Below, in pieces: positions 19,123 through 27,769 of a stretch of 57,955 bases of DNA (the first letter of the stretch is position 1; every line of letters starts with the position of its first letter). The notes beneath the pieces are model-generated. The model was not told the DNA's origin. It worked only from the letters and a program-made list of their open reading frames with translations, and did no database searches. This DNA is from a virus, in IMG/VR virus record IMGVR_UViG_3300027733_000003, positions 1 through 57,955 of that record. One strand, written 5' to 3'. The translations under genes and the position numbers were made by a program.

Positions 19123-21417
19123 TTAATTTCTACCAGCTTTTCTATACATCCTGTCTTGTTCTTCATGAAGCTTTTTAGCATAGGCATCAGCAGCTTCAGT
19201 TGTTTTAAACTTACCAAGATGCTCACCAGTTTTTTTGTAATGAGCAATAGCTTCGTTGTCACTAACAATTTTTCCATTAACCACTGTTGGAATAAGAACT
19301 TCAACATTCTCGTTCATAGGTTTAAAAGATATAGAACGAACAGTGCTTATAGAACCATCTTTGTTTGTAACAACAGGACGTTTTGTAAGATTAATGTTAC
19401 CTGATTCTACAAGGCCAGCAGACTTAGCCCCACTAGAATCTGCGCTGGCAGGTATCGCACTTTTATTTTGTTTGGCTGCGCGGTCTGCTTTAATTCTTGC
19501 TGTTTCCGCATCCATATCAGCTTTGAATTTTGCTTCTTTTGCCACGGCTTCTTTGTCTGGATTACCTTTGTACGTTCCGCCGCCGCCAACCGCTGCTGCA
19601 TCTGTATTATCTGTAGTAGATATAGGAAGGGCTGACTTATTTTTTCCTGCATCAGTTTTATCAGTCTTGTCGTTGCCTTTAGCTTTCTTAAAAGCTGTGA
19701 CCATGGGGTCTTCCCCAAACACGTTTGGCCATTTTTCTTTGACGGCTTCAATTTGTTCTGGAGTAACTGCATTTTCAAGATCGCGGTATGCAGCAGTCCG
19801 TTCTTCCGAGCTTACTACGGAGCGATCAGGTTTTTTCAGGGCATTGATAAGTCCGGTGATGTCTCCACTTTTCTTAGCGGCAGCAGTAGCTGCTTTTAAT
19901 AACACGGCTTGACCTTCTGGGCCGTTTTGCTGTTCTGGTGTGAGTTTGGAGAATTCTTCCATATAAGGTTTCATCAAGGCCCCAGCTTCAGCATTTACTG
20001 TTGCCACTTTAGCTAACGCGTTATGCAAATTAGCATTGGCGTTAGAAGCCTTAGCCGCAGCGTTTGCTTGGTTAGCCGTTGCTGCAAAAGTACCTGCATC
20101 TTCTTTTGCTTTAAGTTCTTTAGCAGATGTGGCGGCATTAGCTGTGGCAGCAGCAGCTTGCGCAGTTTGAGCAGTTGCAGAAATTCCATGGGTTTTCAAT
20201 TCTTGTTCTTTTTGCAAGAACGTAACCAGTTCTTTTTCGTCCCTGAACAAACCTTCTTTCATCAGTTTGCTTTTTAAATTGTTCGCATATTCTGTCTGCG
20301 CCAATTCTTGCAACGCACCCTTGGCTTGGTCTAAATTTGTAATTGGTTGGCCAATAGGTTTACCTTGATCGTCCAAAACAACAATAGCGCCGTTTTTAAA
20401 TTGAACATCATGACCAAGAGCTTTTTTTAGTTCAGGGCCAAAAGTAGATACCAAGCCTTCCATGCCCTTACTTTTTGCAACTTCTGAAATTTGATCCAAG
20501 CGGGCTGCTGATGTTCTACGAACATCCTCCATGGCGGCATTGAACTTCTGGTCAAATTTTTCTGTTGTATCTGCTTGCCGAATTTTGTAACTATTCAGAG
20601 TCATAGTCTGATCGCCAACTTTTATTGTCTGTTGGTTGGCAAGCGTCTGTGTATATTTGGACTCCATGTCCATGGCTTTATCAAGGGCGTACGAATTCCC
20701 TGACTTCATCGCCAAGTCTTTCAACTTTTGAATTTTAAGAAGGTGCGGGTCGTTCGACAATGCGGCTGTTGCTGAAGTTTCCGCTGGTGTAGGTGCAGAT
20801 GCAGGTGCTGCTTTATTCGTTGCTATTGCTTGTGCAGGTGCTGCCGCTGCCGCTGGTGCTGTTTTTTCAAAAAGAGCAGTTGTTCTAGCCAAACTTTCTC
20901 TACTGAGAGGCTCTACCTCAGAATCAGGTGTTGGCGCAGCAGGTGTATTTTTTTGATTAACCCAATCTGTAAAATCTAACTTAGTTGTTTTGTCAGCTAT
21001 CCAAGCATTGTAATTTTCATTACTGCGGTCAAAAACAGGCGTACTACCTGAAGATTTAATTACTGACCCATCGGCGGGCGGCATAGCGGCTGTTTGCGCT
21101 GTTGTTGGTATCGCCGTAGGTGCCTTTGCAGCTGCCGCCGCAGAAGCAGCACTCATTTCATCACCACCGGCAAATCTTGCAGTAACATTACCCACTTTGT
21201 CAGGCGCATCCATGCCAAAGGCTTGCTTTAGCAGGTCGTTGAATTCTACTTTTTGCTTTTGTTCAGTTTCTTCCCAACCAAACTTTTTCTTTTGCATGCC
21301 AAGAGCTTCTTCACGCATCGCCATTTCTTTTTCACGAAACGCTTGTTCTTGATACGCAGATATGCCTTTGGCGACACCGCCAGCAAAATTACCTAAAGCA
21401 GCAATATTAAGCCCCAT
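19123..21417 (-). CDS. Internal virion protein candidate with conserved C-terminal domain
   Basis: The 764-residue protein is almost all helix and very rich in Ala, Lys, Glu and Gln, with a low-complexity Ala/Pro part (about 90-220). This is like the internal core proteins of podoviruses. The last 85 residues differ: [18 protein letters not shown], then [11 protein letters not shown] and [15 protein letters not shown]. This compact module recurs at the ends of phage virion proteins, often those with peptidoglycan hydrolases. No lytic glutamate motif is visible here. It precedes the giant protein by 12 bases, so the two are probably co-assembled. Confidence 0.75.
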   Translation of the reverse strand: MGLNIAALGNFAGGVAKGISAYQEQAFREKEMAMREEALGMQKKKFGWEETEQKQKVEFNDLLKQAFGMDAPDKVGNVTARFAGGDEMSAASAAAAAKAPTAIPTTAQTAAMPPADGSVIKSSGSTPVFDRSNENYNAWIADKTTKLDFTDWVNQKNTPAAPTPDSEVEPLSRESLARTTALFEKTAPAAAAAPAQAIATNKAAPASAPTPAETSATAALSNDPHLLKIQKLKDLAMKSGNSYALDKAMDMESKYTQTLANQQTIKVGDQTMTLNSYKIRQADTTEKFDQKFNAAMEDVRRTSAARLDQISEVAKSKGMEGLVSTFGPELKKALGHDVQFKNGAIVVLDDQGKPIGQPITNLDQAKGALQELAQTEYANNLKSKLMKEGLFRDEKELVTFLQKEQELKTHGISATAQTAQAAAATANAATSAKELKAKEDAGTFAATANQANAAAKASNANANLHNALAKVATVNAEAGALMKPYMEEFSKLTPEQQNGPEGQAVLLKAATAAAKKSGDITGLINALKKPDRSVVSSEERTAAYRDLENAVTPEQIEAVKEKWPNVFGEDPMVTAFKKAKGNDKTDKTDAGKNKSALPISTTDNTDAAAVGGGGTYKGNPDKEAVAKEAKFKADMDAETARIKADRAAKQNKSAIPASADSSGAKSAGLVESGNINLTKRPVVTNKDGSISTVRSISFKPMNENVEVLIPTVVNGKIVSDNEAIAHYKKTGEHLGKFKTTEAADAYAKKLHEEQDRMYRKAGRN

Positions 21418-22540
21418 GATTCAGTACCTTTCCATAATCAACCATTTTGTAGCCATTGCTACCAATAAGAACGGCGTCAGGAATAACTTTTTCAACATCA
21501 TGAGCCATAACACCAATTTGAAAACCATGCCCAGCTTCACCACGAAACTCTGGTTTGTATTGGAATGAATACAGCAAAAGCCCATTCCCCAACTGACCAA
21601 TCTTGGTGATATCTTGTTTGATGCGGATGTCTGAATATTTTGTAATAGCTGCTGATCCAGCTTGGCCAATCAGCGAACCAAACCCACTCATACCAGCGCC
21701 TTCAGCTTGTTGTTGTGCTTGATACGCGCCAACGTCGGCTTGGTATTTTTGAACACCCAGAGTACCAACTTGACCCCAGCCGCCCATAGCAGTCTGTGTA
21801 GCGGCGTTACTTACGCCACTTATAGCAGCGGCATTACCCACCATGTTTTGACCAGCAGCAGCACCTTGGCTATTAGCACCCAGACCAACATTGGTCTGAT
21901 TCAAAGACTGAGCAGGTAAGCCCGCGTACATGTTGTACACGTTAGCTTGTTTCTGAAGACCAACTTGTTTGGCGGCTTCCCGTGTCTGATTCATCGCAGC
22001 AGCAGTTGCCGCAGCTTGGGCAACTTGATTTGAGTTAGCTTGTCCTTGTGCTACACCAGATGTCGGGTCAATACCATAAGACCGTTGGCGCATGGCCGTC
22101 TGTTCACGTTGAACTTGTGCTGCTGTTCCAATATCGCCTGCGGCTTGTGAGGCCAGTTGTTCTTGATATGCCTCTTCGTTATATTTATTTGCGTCGTCCC
22201 GCAATTTCTCCATGGCAGGAATACCTGATTCCTTGTACATGGCATAAGACTCATCCGCCCGTGTTAAATTTTTCTTGGCAGCTTCTTGGGTAACATCATA
22301 AGTACCTTGAAGGCGTGCGTTTTGAGCTTCGGTCTGCTTTAGTAAGTCAGGATAAATTTTGGTTTTAAATTCAGCCCACTGCTCAGTAGCCAACTTGGAT
22401 AACTCGCGTTGAGCAATACCAATATTAGGGTCTGCATCTGGAGCAGAACTACCGCCTTTACCCCACAGAGTTGAAAGACGACCTTTGGCGGTTGGCTTAA
22501 ACGCCAACTCAGGCAACATCTCAAAATCGTGCATCTTCAT
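21407..22540 (-). CDS. Virion protein with C-terminal S74-type intramolecular chaperone domain
   Basis: The 377-residue protein has a helical, Ala/Gln-rich body (about 1-300). From residue 303 it has SDIRIKQDI, then [15 protein letters not shown] and YKMVDYGKV. This is the peptidase S74 (endosialidase-type) chaperone domain, whose Ser-Asp pair at SDxRxK performs self-cleavage after trimer folding. The body looks like a tail or internal core protein and not a beta-helical fibre, which is unusual. It overlaps the next virion gene by 11 bases and the acetyltransferase gene by four. Confidence 0.82.
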   Translation of the reverse strand: MKMHDFEMLPELAFKPTAKGRLSTLWGKGGSSAPDADPNIGIAQRELSKLATEQWAEFKTKIYPDLLKQTEAQNARLQGTYDVTQEAAKKNLTRADESYAMYKESGIPAMEKLRDDANKYNEEAYQEQLASQAAGDIGTAAQVQREQTAMRQRSYGIDPTSGVAQGQANSNQVAQAAATAAAMNQTREAAKQVGLQKQANVYNMYAGLPAQSLNQTNVGLGANSQGAAAGQNMVGNAAAISGVSNAATQTAMGGWGQVGTLGVQKYQADVGAYQAQQQAEGAGMSGFGSLIGQAGSAAITKYSDIRIKQDITKIGQLGNGLLLYSFQYKPEFRGEAGHGFQIGVMAHDVEKVIPDAVLIGSNGYKMVDYGKVLNHGA

Positions 22541-22956
22541 ACGTACCCCTTAATCCATCTGCATTCTTCACGCAGCATCCCATAGATAAACATATCGGAG
22601 CCATCAACATGGGCACGGCGCAAAAGACCTTCACGTTTGTACCCGATATCTTCTACAAATTTGTTTGACACGTTGTTGTCCACTTTCACAAGAGCCGTGA
22701 CTCGGTAACATCTCAGTTGAAGGAACGGATACGCAAACGAGCGAAACAAGAACTCACGGTTCAACCAGTTTTTTCCGGGAGCTGCAACAACATTCATACT
22801 GATTGAAGCACCAGTGTACATATTGAACACAACCCCCGCAATCAATTCTCCGTCTCGTTCAAGACCAATTGCTTCACCGCCGCTATCTTCTTCCCCCAGC
22901 TGTTCCCAGACCCATTTTGATATCTTTTCTTTCTGTCCATAAACAACTGTCTTCAT
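22537..22956 (-). CDS. GNAT-family N-acetyltransferase
   Basis: The 139-residue protein has the GNAT order of strands and helices. A middle strand (ELIAGVVFNMYTG) is followed by RCYRVTALVKVDNNVSNKFVEDIGYKREG, the acetyl-CoA-binding and substrate part of RimJ-like acetyltransferases. These enzymes move an acetyl group from acetyl-CoA to an amine. It sits among virion genes, so the target could be a phage structural protein or a host factor expressed late; this is not shown. Four-base overlap with the S74-domain gene. Confidence 0.85.
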   Translation of the reverse strand: MKTVVYGQKEKISKWVWEQLGEEDSGGEAIGLERDGELIAGVVFNMYTGASISMNVVAAPGKNWLNREFLFRSFAYPFLQLRCYRVTALVKVDNNVSNKFVEDIGYKREGLLRRAHVDGSDMFIYGMLREECRWIKGYV

Positions 22957-22967
22957 GGGGCTGTATC

Positions 22968-23171
22968 TTACCCACTTTGGTTGATTCTGGAAAGTATTTG
23001 GTTGACTTTTGTGATGACGTCTGATAACACAGCGTCTGACCCTAGAGGAGCCAGAGAAGTAGACCCCGGTCGTGCGCCAGTGATTAACTCCACATTGGTC
23101 TTCAGTGGTTCAAGAATTTGCGACAGTTCACGAGGTAGGCTCCCCGTTGCTGGGATCGCTGGCTTCTTCAT
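22968..23171 (-). CDS. Small virion-region protein
   Basis: It encodes 67 residues with a proline-rich start (KKPAIPATGSLPRELSQILE) and a C-terminal amphipathic helix (VLSDVITKVNQILSRINQSG). It overlaps the tail-tube-like gene by four bases. The position between tail and internal virion proteins fits a tail assembly or core accessory role, but no family is recognised. Confidence 0.65.
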   Translation of the reverse strand: MKKPAIPATGSLPRELSQILEPLKTNVELITGARPGSTSLAPLGSDAVLSDVITKVNQILSRINQSG

Positions 23172-25000
23172 ATCTGTTTCAACTCACCAATGGTGGAAGC
23201 CATACGGAACTGGCGAATTGGAGCATTGCCAGTCAACTTGACCTCATACACGTAGTTCTTGTTGGCCGCTGGCATACGCACAGGTTCTTGATCTGTAATA
23301 CCAGCAGAAAATATCTGAGCATCATCAGCATTTATAACAACTTGTACGTTTCGTACGTCAGCAGCATTAGGAATAGGAGTCAAAATACTTCCATTAATCG
23401 CAAAAATATTAACAGCCGCACCATCTACTCGTCCCCCCAACGGGGTTCCCGCTGCCCAAATTACTTGGTTTGCCGCAATAATTGCCGCCACATACGTGTT
23501 GTATGAAGACGTGTCTGCTATGTAAATCCAGTCAGCTTGCAGCTTCAGCGCCCCAAAATTAGTAGGGGATGGCATGACAAACTTCTTTGACTTCCATTCA
23601 AAAAACAAGTTGTTGATGGGGTCTGCGTCCAGCTGATAAATTTTGTTATCTGAAGAATCGACGGTGTATACGTTGGCTGTTGTGCGCTCAAGGAATATGG
23701 CATATCCCGGAACAGCTAAGGTAACCAGAGGGGGTGTGTCCCCGCGAGTAATGACAAGTGCAGCCTTGGTGTTTCCCGATTCATAGAACGCCAAGTACAT
23801 GTTCTGGTAAATCGCCCCCACTATAGAAGTCGGCAGGTATGCACTCCACTCATTTCGGGTAAACAACGCACGGGTAACAACATCTGTGCTGCCCGGAGCG
23901 ATGGCTACGATACCGTTGGGGCTGGCGTACAACACGCCATACTGGTCGCTGGCAATAGATTTCTTGGACACGCATGGCTCAAAAATACTGAGCTTTTCCT
24001 GAGTCATTGATCCGGGAGTAGAACCAGAGATCAGATATGTAGAGTACGTTGTACATACAACAAGGGTCTGGCCAAACACACCCATACCTATGATTGGAAA
24101 TCCAACCGTCATCATGTAGCTTGTTGGCCACGCATGCGGAAGGTACGGCTCACAGAACCAGACTTGGTTATCTACAAAACCCGCCACAATGCCGTTGGGC
24201 ATAGGTATTAACCCTTTAAGGGTCGCAGGAGGAGGTGCGTAGTACAAGGACGGAAGTGCTGTTCCAAGGTCGGCTGCAAGAATATTGTCAGCAAAAGAAC
24301 CGCTGGCCACGCCAGTTGCGGGAGTAACCGATACAGTACCCACATACAAATAAGACACTGAGGTTGCGCCCGTCACGGCTCGGTAAATCCGAATGGCTGT
24401 AATGTTGTATCCAGCTGCTGTGGTTGGCGCAGTGGCAAAAGCACTGACTGTTACAGTAGCCCCAGTCGCCCATGTTGCAATAGAAGCCGCAGGGCTTGGG
24501 CCAGATTCTTCAAGCACAGAACCAAACGTGCTGATGTACGTATACACATACGCCCTGTTTTCAGCAGTCGTACCAGCCGTTGTAGCAAGTGTGGGGGCAG
24601 CTGTAGGGTTTGGTACGCCCATCTGGTAGTAGGCATCTGGGAACGGCTTTGTGCCTGACCCACTTGTCGTGGCCAAGTTCCAGTTGGTTTTTTTGGGGCC
24701 AACACCATCGGTGTAGTAAACACGAAAATCAGTGGTATCTACCACAGGGCTTGGAACAACGTCTACATCACTCGTCCACTCAAGCCACGCTTTATCGCCT
24801 GTTGTTAGCTTTTCCAGCTGGTATATGGTTTTTACACCAGACTGACCAAGCGTGTACACAGCAACTGGTTTGCGCCACGGTCGGATTTCACCCGACTGCA
24901 ACTTTAAATTTGACGCAGTTTGTGCCTGCGTAGGCCCAAGCTCAGTTGGGCCAATACGGGGGGCGATCCCTGAGAACTGTTCTAACTTAATTACAGACAT
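23168..25000 (-). CDS. Tail tube/nozzle protein candidate (gp12-like)
   Basis: The 610-residue protein is beta-rich and starts with LEQFSGIAPRIGPTELGPTQ, a beginning common in podovirus tail proteins that form the central nozzle. A region about 160-260 (YVYTYISTFGSVLEESGPSP) looks like a fibronectin-type module. The remainder has repeated blade-like motifs (VNGSI-, IVAIAPGS-) as in beta-propeller nozzles. The length is within the range of T7 gp12-type proteins. It sits between lysis and internal virion genes. The call comes from length, fold type and position. Confidence 0.65.
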   Translation of the reverse strand: MSVIKLEQFSGIAPRIGPTELGPTQAQTASNLKLQSGEIRPWRKPVAVYTLGQSGVKTIYQLEKLTTGDKAWLEWTSDVDVVPSPVVDTTDFRVYYTDGVGPKKTNWNLATTSGSGTKPFPDAYYQMGVPNPTAAPTLATTAGTTAENRAYVYTYISTFGSVLEESGPSPAASIATWATGATVTVSAFATAPTTAAGYNITAIRIYRAVTGATSVSYLYVGTVSVTPATGVASGSFADNILAADLGTALPSLYYAPPPATLKGLIPMPNGIVAGFVDNQVWFCEPYLPHAWPTSYMMTVGFPIIGMGVFGQTLVVCTTYSTYLISGSTPGSMTQEKLSIFEPCVSKKSIASDQYGVLYASPNGIVAIAPGSTDVVTRALFTRNEWSAYLPTSIVGAIYQNMYLAFYESGNTKAALVITRGDTPPLVTLAVPGYAIFLERTTANVYTVDSSDNKIYQLDADPINNLFFEWKSKKFVMPSPTNFGALKLQADWIYIADTSSYNTYVAAIIAANQVIWAAGTPLGGRVDGAAVNIFAINGSILTPIPNAADVRNVQVVINADDAQIFSAGITDQEPVRMPAANKNYVYEVKLTGNAPIRQFRMASTIGELKQI

Positions 25001-25015
25001 GACCGCCCCTTAGAT

Positions 25016-25264
25016 TTACTCAGCTGCGGTGACAGCCACAGTATCAGTTACATCAACACTAGAGTCAGTCTTCTTACGGGTTTTCTTGACAGGGTTGTTC
25101 TGAATTTCTTCAGCCATTGTCTTGCCTTCATCCGTCAAACTGAACACACCATCTGTACCAAGCTCACCAACTTTACGTCGGTCGCTCATAACACCAATGA
25201 TGATATTGCCAGCGCAAATTTCTGCGCCTGTGGCTTCCATGAACTGCTCAAAACTGATTGCCAT
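25016..25264 (-). CDS. Small acidic-tailed phage protein
   Basis: It encodes 82 residues. The first 55 form a likely folded unit (FEQFMEATGAEICAGNIIIG, then GVFSLTDEGKTMAEEI). The end is a KKTRKK patch and a Val/Thr/Asp/Ala tail. It resembles small conserved virion-associated proteins, but I cannot name a family. It lies between endolysin and tail-tube genes. Confidence 0.65.
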   Translation of the reverse strand: MAISFEQFMEATGAEICAGNIIIGVMSDRRKVGELGTDGVFSLTDEGKTMAEEIQNNPVKKTRKKTDSSVDVTDTVAVTAAE

Positions 25265-25273
25265 AAATTCTCC

Positions 25274-25702
25274 TTATGCGTAGGCACGAGTGCCTGCTTT
25301 ATCAATGATCAAAGCCATATTCCGTGGATCATGACCTTCTTCATTCGGAATTGAGACATGTGTCCAGCGGTCAAATTCCCGAATAACCTGATCATAGGGC
25401 AAACCGGATGCCATGATTGCAGAAACAACTTCATCAGGGGTCATGCCGGGAACACGAATGTCCGCTGCGCAACCACGCCGATGCTGTGATTTGTCGGACG
25501 ATCCTACTGCTTTATTGACTTCAGCGCAACGAAAAGCTGAGTTCACGATGATTGGTTTGCCACCAATAACTTCTTTGACTTGTTCCAAAAACTCGGCAAG
25601 ACGAACCAAGTTGGCCATCTCTTCGTCGTTTGGTGTGTTGTCAAATTCGCGGTGGTCTGTGTGGGTCAGTTCGTCAAGGGTGAAGCTGGGGCTGAGGTTC
25701 AT
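25274..25702 (-). CDS. Endolysin, M15-type peptidoglycan peptidase
   Basis: The 142-residue protein is a single-domain M15A (D-Ala-D-Ala carboxypeptidase-like) peptidase. The zinc ligands are visible as SQHRRGCAADI (H74, D81) and WTHVSI (H115), with a preceding SAFRC loop. It cuts peptide cross-links in the host wall at the end of infection. There is no signal peptide, so it needs the holin for export. The gene overlaps Rz by four bases, placing it in the lysis operon. Confidence 0.93.
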   Translation of the reverse strand: MNLSPSFTLDELTHTDHREFDNTPNDEEMANLVRLAEFLEQVKEVIGGKPIIVNSAFRCAEVNKAVGSSDKSQHRRGCAADIRVPGMTPDEVVSAIMASGLPYDQVIREFDRWTHVSIPNEEGHDPRNMALIIDKAGTRAYA

Positions 25703-26181
25703 GGTTTACTCCTTAAGGTTTGGAAGGCTGAGTTGTAGGCGTCGATACAGGCGTTGAGTTGCCTGATGGCTTTGTCTCCGTCGTCGGTGATGGCGATAAG
25801 ACGTCGAGCAACCTCTGGGTCAAGCTCGGCTGTTGCTTGAACGCTATTTCCGGCGGCAGGGGTGGAATCTCCGGCGGTTGATACGGGGCACTCGGGGGCT
25901 TTGATAGCGACCCGCAGCTTGAGATTGCCAGAGGCAATAGCAGCATCACGCTCTTTTGAAATAGACTTTGCTTTCTCATTTGACATCCTCAAGGAATTTG
26001 CGGTAGTGGTAACAGCAGCAGATAAAGCCTGTTCTTTCTGTCTGGCTTCGCCGTTCAGTCGGGCAATCTCCAACTGTTGTCGGGTTGTCTCGTCACGCTT
26101 GCCTTTGTAGTACCCACTTCCAAAACTACCAAGAATAGCCAGCAAGACACCCAATAAAACATATGGGTTAAATATGCTCAT
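25699..26181 (-). CDS. Inner-membrane spanin (Rz)
   Basis: The 160-residue protein has an N-terminal membrane anchor (about 6-22, VLLGVLLAILGSFGSGYY). A long charged helix (about 25-85) follows, then a periplasmic C-terminus with LIAITDDGDKAIRQLNACIDAYN. This is the usual i-spanin plan. It bridges to the outer-membrane lipoprotein encoded within it and fuses the two membranes at lysis. Four-base overlaps link it to the holin candidate and the endolysin. Confidence 0.88.
   Translation of the reverse strand: MSIFNPYVLLGVLLAILGSFGSGYYKGKRDETTRQQLEIARLNGEARQKEQALSAAVTTTANSLRMSNEKAKSISKERDAAIASGNLKLRVAIKAPECPVSTAGDSTPAAGNSVQATAELDPEVARRLIAITDDGDKAIRQLNACIDAYNSAFQTLRSKP
25713..25979 (-). CDS. Outer-membrane spanin lipoprotein (Rz1), nested in Rz
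   Basis: The 88-residue protein lies wholly inside Rz in another frame. It has a basic start, a hydrophobic stretch and a lipobox LAISSC with C22 as the lipidated residue, then a proline-rich body (PPSAPYQPPEIPPLPPE). This nested, Pro-rich lipoprotein is the hallmark of Rz1. It should sit in the outer membrane and pair with Rz across the periplasm. Confidence 0.9.
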   Translation of the reverse strand: MRKQSLFQKSVMLLLPLAISSCGSLSKPPSAPYQPPEIPPLPPEIAFKQQPSLTQRLLDVLSPSPTTETKPSGNSTPVSTPTTQPSKP

Positions 26182-26537
26182 GGAACTTCCGTGTTGCTAT
26201 TTGGCGGTAGATTGGCGCTCAAAGGTTTGACCATTGGTTTTGGCGGCTCATCATTGTCGGTGGCTTCTGCTTTGGCAACAGCCTTGGCAACCGCTTTGAC
26301 CCCGGATCTACCGGCAACACCGCCCAGTACGCCTGAGACAAACACCATGATGGTGCTGATTTGCTGGGTGTATATCTTGTCGATAGGCGCAAGGCCACTC
26401 ATTGGCTGGGTCACAAAGCTTACCGAATAGAGAAACATCGCCATTGACCCCAAAAGGATCAGCACCAAAGAAACAATCACAAAGGCCCATACACGGGCTT
26501 CAATCTCATCAGGGGTAAGACGGGTGTGGAACGCCAT
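26178..26537 (-). CDS. Holin candidate, two membrane spans
   Basis: The 119-residue protein has a short charged N-terminus, one membrane span (about 16-39, VWAFVIVSLVLILLGSMAMF), a polar loop, and a second span (about 60-77, ISTIMVFVSGVLGGVAG). It ends in a long Lys/Pro/Ala-rich tail. Two spans and a charged tail, directly before Rz/Rz1 and endolysin, make it the best holin in the genome. No family motif confirms it. Confidence 0.7.
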   Translation of the reverse strand: MAFHTRLTPDEIEARVWAFVIVSLVLILLGSMAMFLYSVSFVTQPMSGLAPIDKIYTQQISTIMVFVSGVLGGVAGRSGVKAVAKAVAKAEATDNDEPPKPMVKPLSANLPPNSNTEVP

Positions 26538-26722
26538 TATTTCTTCTCCTGTTCGGGTTTAACAAGCATTTCAGGGCAAGTGCTTGTAGCGGTGCAGATA
26601 GGGGGCTTGCACTCAGCATTTTGCCAGTTCTTAGGGTCTTGGCAAGGGTATCTAAAATGATCTTCGCAGCCTGTCAGCAGCACCAACAAGATTGACAGCC
26701 CCCAAATACAGTAGATGTTCAT
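26537..26722 (-). CDS. Small cysteine-rich lipoprotein of the lysis region
   Basis: The 61-residue protein has a signal sequence and lipobox (VLLTGC, C19). The rest is a short cysteine-rich peptide with RYPCQDPKNWQNAECKPPIC. The PCQDP-NW-C-P-C spacing recurs in small phage lipoproteins near spanin genes; its exact job is unknown to me. It could act at the outer membrane during lysis or block superinfection. Start and stop overlap the neighbours. Confidence 0.75.
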   Translation of the reverse strand: MNIYCIWGLSILLVLLTGCEDHFRYPCQDPKNWQNAECKPPICTATSTCPEMLVKPEQEKK

Positions 26723-27006
26723 TTATCTTTCTCCCTTTCTTTTTGCTCAATCTTCTGCCGCATCTTCTCAACTTTTTCAACTTGAGACTTAACCTCATTC
26801 TTAGCGTCCAAGATGTCAAGATAAAGAAACCCCATCAGTGGCAACAACAAGGCAATCAGCAAGCAAGCAGCGATCCATCCCACTATGTCTTCCTCCACTG
26901 GCTTACGAATATCAGCCACATCCATATATACAGAAGGAATATTCCTGTTACGACTAGGTACGCCGACTTTGCTTGGAAGTTTCTTTGCCTTTCCTTGCGT
27001 AGCCAT
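26719..27006 (-). CDS. Single-span membrane protein with coiled-coil tail
   Basis: It encodes 95 residues: a basic N-terminus with VYMDVADIRKPVEED, one membrane span (about 42-64, IVGWIAACLLIALLLPLMGFLYL), and a Lys/Glu coiled coil to the end. Its first 124 bases overlap, in a different frame, the 3' end of the next upstream gene. Both frames look coding. It probably belongs to the lysis or membrane-remodelling set, next to the small lipoprotein. Confidence 0.72.
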   Translation of the reverse strand: MATQGKAKKLPSKVGVPSRNRNIPSVYMDVADIRKPVEEDIVGWIAACLLIALLLPLMGFLYLDILDAKNEVKSQVEKVEKMRQKIEQKEREKDK

Positions 27007-27500
27007 TCCTTGTACCTTTCCTTTGCTTCCTGCTTCAGTCTGGCTTGTTCTTGCTCCTCTTGTATGATTTCTCGCATCTCAAACACTTCAGAGTACAAAG
27101 CACCCATCTCTGGGGGACTCTGATACACCATACATTCACGAATCTGAACCACCAACTCAGCCATCTGCTGTTGAGCCATAACCCTGTTCAGGGCGGCTTC
27201 CATGTGATTCTGGTCAGGATCGTAAACGCTTCTAGACTTTTCTTCTTCTTCCCTTATGTGAGCGGCAAGTTGTTCTTGAATCTTGAAGAATTCAGTAAGT
27301 TGTTTGACAATATTGACTTTGACTTGAGTTTCATCAACAGCGACAAACTTTTCTTTCTTTTTCGCCAGAGGCTTGGGCGGGGTGGCGGCAACTGCTGCTG
27401 GCTTGTTCTTAGGCTTGAAGAAGTTACTAAAGTTACTCCAAAATCCAGTAACTTCCTTATATACCTTGGCGGCTTCGTCAACAGTAGACTTGACTTCCAT
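26883..27500 (-). CDS. Helical membrane-anchored protein; true start probably upstream at 27593
   Basis: The first ATG gives 205 residues: a helical N-terminus, an Ala/Pro/Lys linker, a long charged coiled coil (about 60-170) and a C-terminal membrane span (about 183-200, YLVVTGIFLLYIWMWLIFV). In frame upstream there are 31 more codons that read like protein (IDPISLLFAANACVAAIKEG). They resemble the start of this type of phage protein but hold no ATG, GTG or TTG before an in-frame stop at 27597. An ATT codon at 27591-27593 with AAGG seven bases upstream is a candidate start. The product is about 237 residues if it is used. Confidence 0.72.
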   Translation of the reverse strand: MEVKSTVDEAAKVYKEVTGFWSNFSNFFKPKNKPAAVAATPPKPLAKKKEKFVAVDETQVKVNIVKQLTEFFKIQEQLAAHIREEEEKSRSVYDPDQNHMEAALNRVMAQQQMAELVVQIRECMVYQSPPEMGALYSEVFEMREIIQEEQEQARLKQEAKERYKEWLRKERQRNFQAKSAYLVVTGIFLLYIWMWLIFVSQWRKT

Positions 27501-27596
27501 AAAGGAAGTCTTGACCTGCTTGTAAAGCTCACAGCCTTCTTTGATTGCTGCAACACAAGCATTGGCGGCAAAGAGTAGACTGATCGGATCAATTTT

Positions 27597-27764
27597 TTAG
27601 CCTTGCGCTGGAGGCTGTGCTTCCAGTCGTGCTGCTTCTTCTGCTGCGGCTTGTTCTGCTGCTTGCTGTGCTACTGCCGCATCGTATGCGGCTTGTTCTT
27701 CAGCGGTGTACTCAACTTGAGTGGTTACGCCTGTTTCTACGTTTACTTCAATTCTGTGTGTCAT
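27597..27764 (-). CDS. Small tail-fibre-accessory type peptide
   Basis: It encodes 55 residues: a beta strand start (HRIEVNVETGVTTQVEYT) then an Ala/Glu/Gln helix. The pattern of 'V-VETG' followed by 'TAEE' and an Ala-rich helix is common in small proteins encoded after phage tail-fibre genes, thought to help fibre assembly. ATG 27764 lies six bases downstream of the previous stop. Confidence 0.65.
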   Translation of the reverse strand: MTHRIEVNVETGVTTQVEYTAEEQAAYDAAVAQQAAEQAAAEEAARLEAQPPAQG

Positions 27765-27769
27765 GATGT

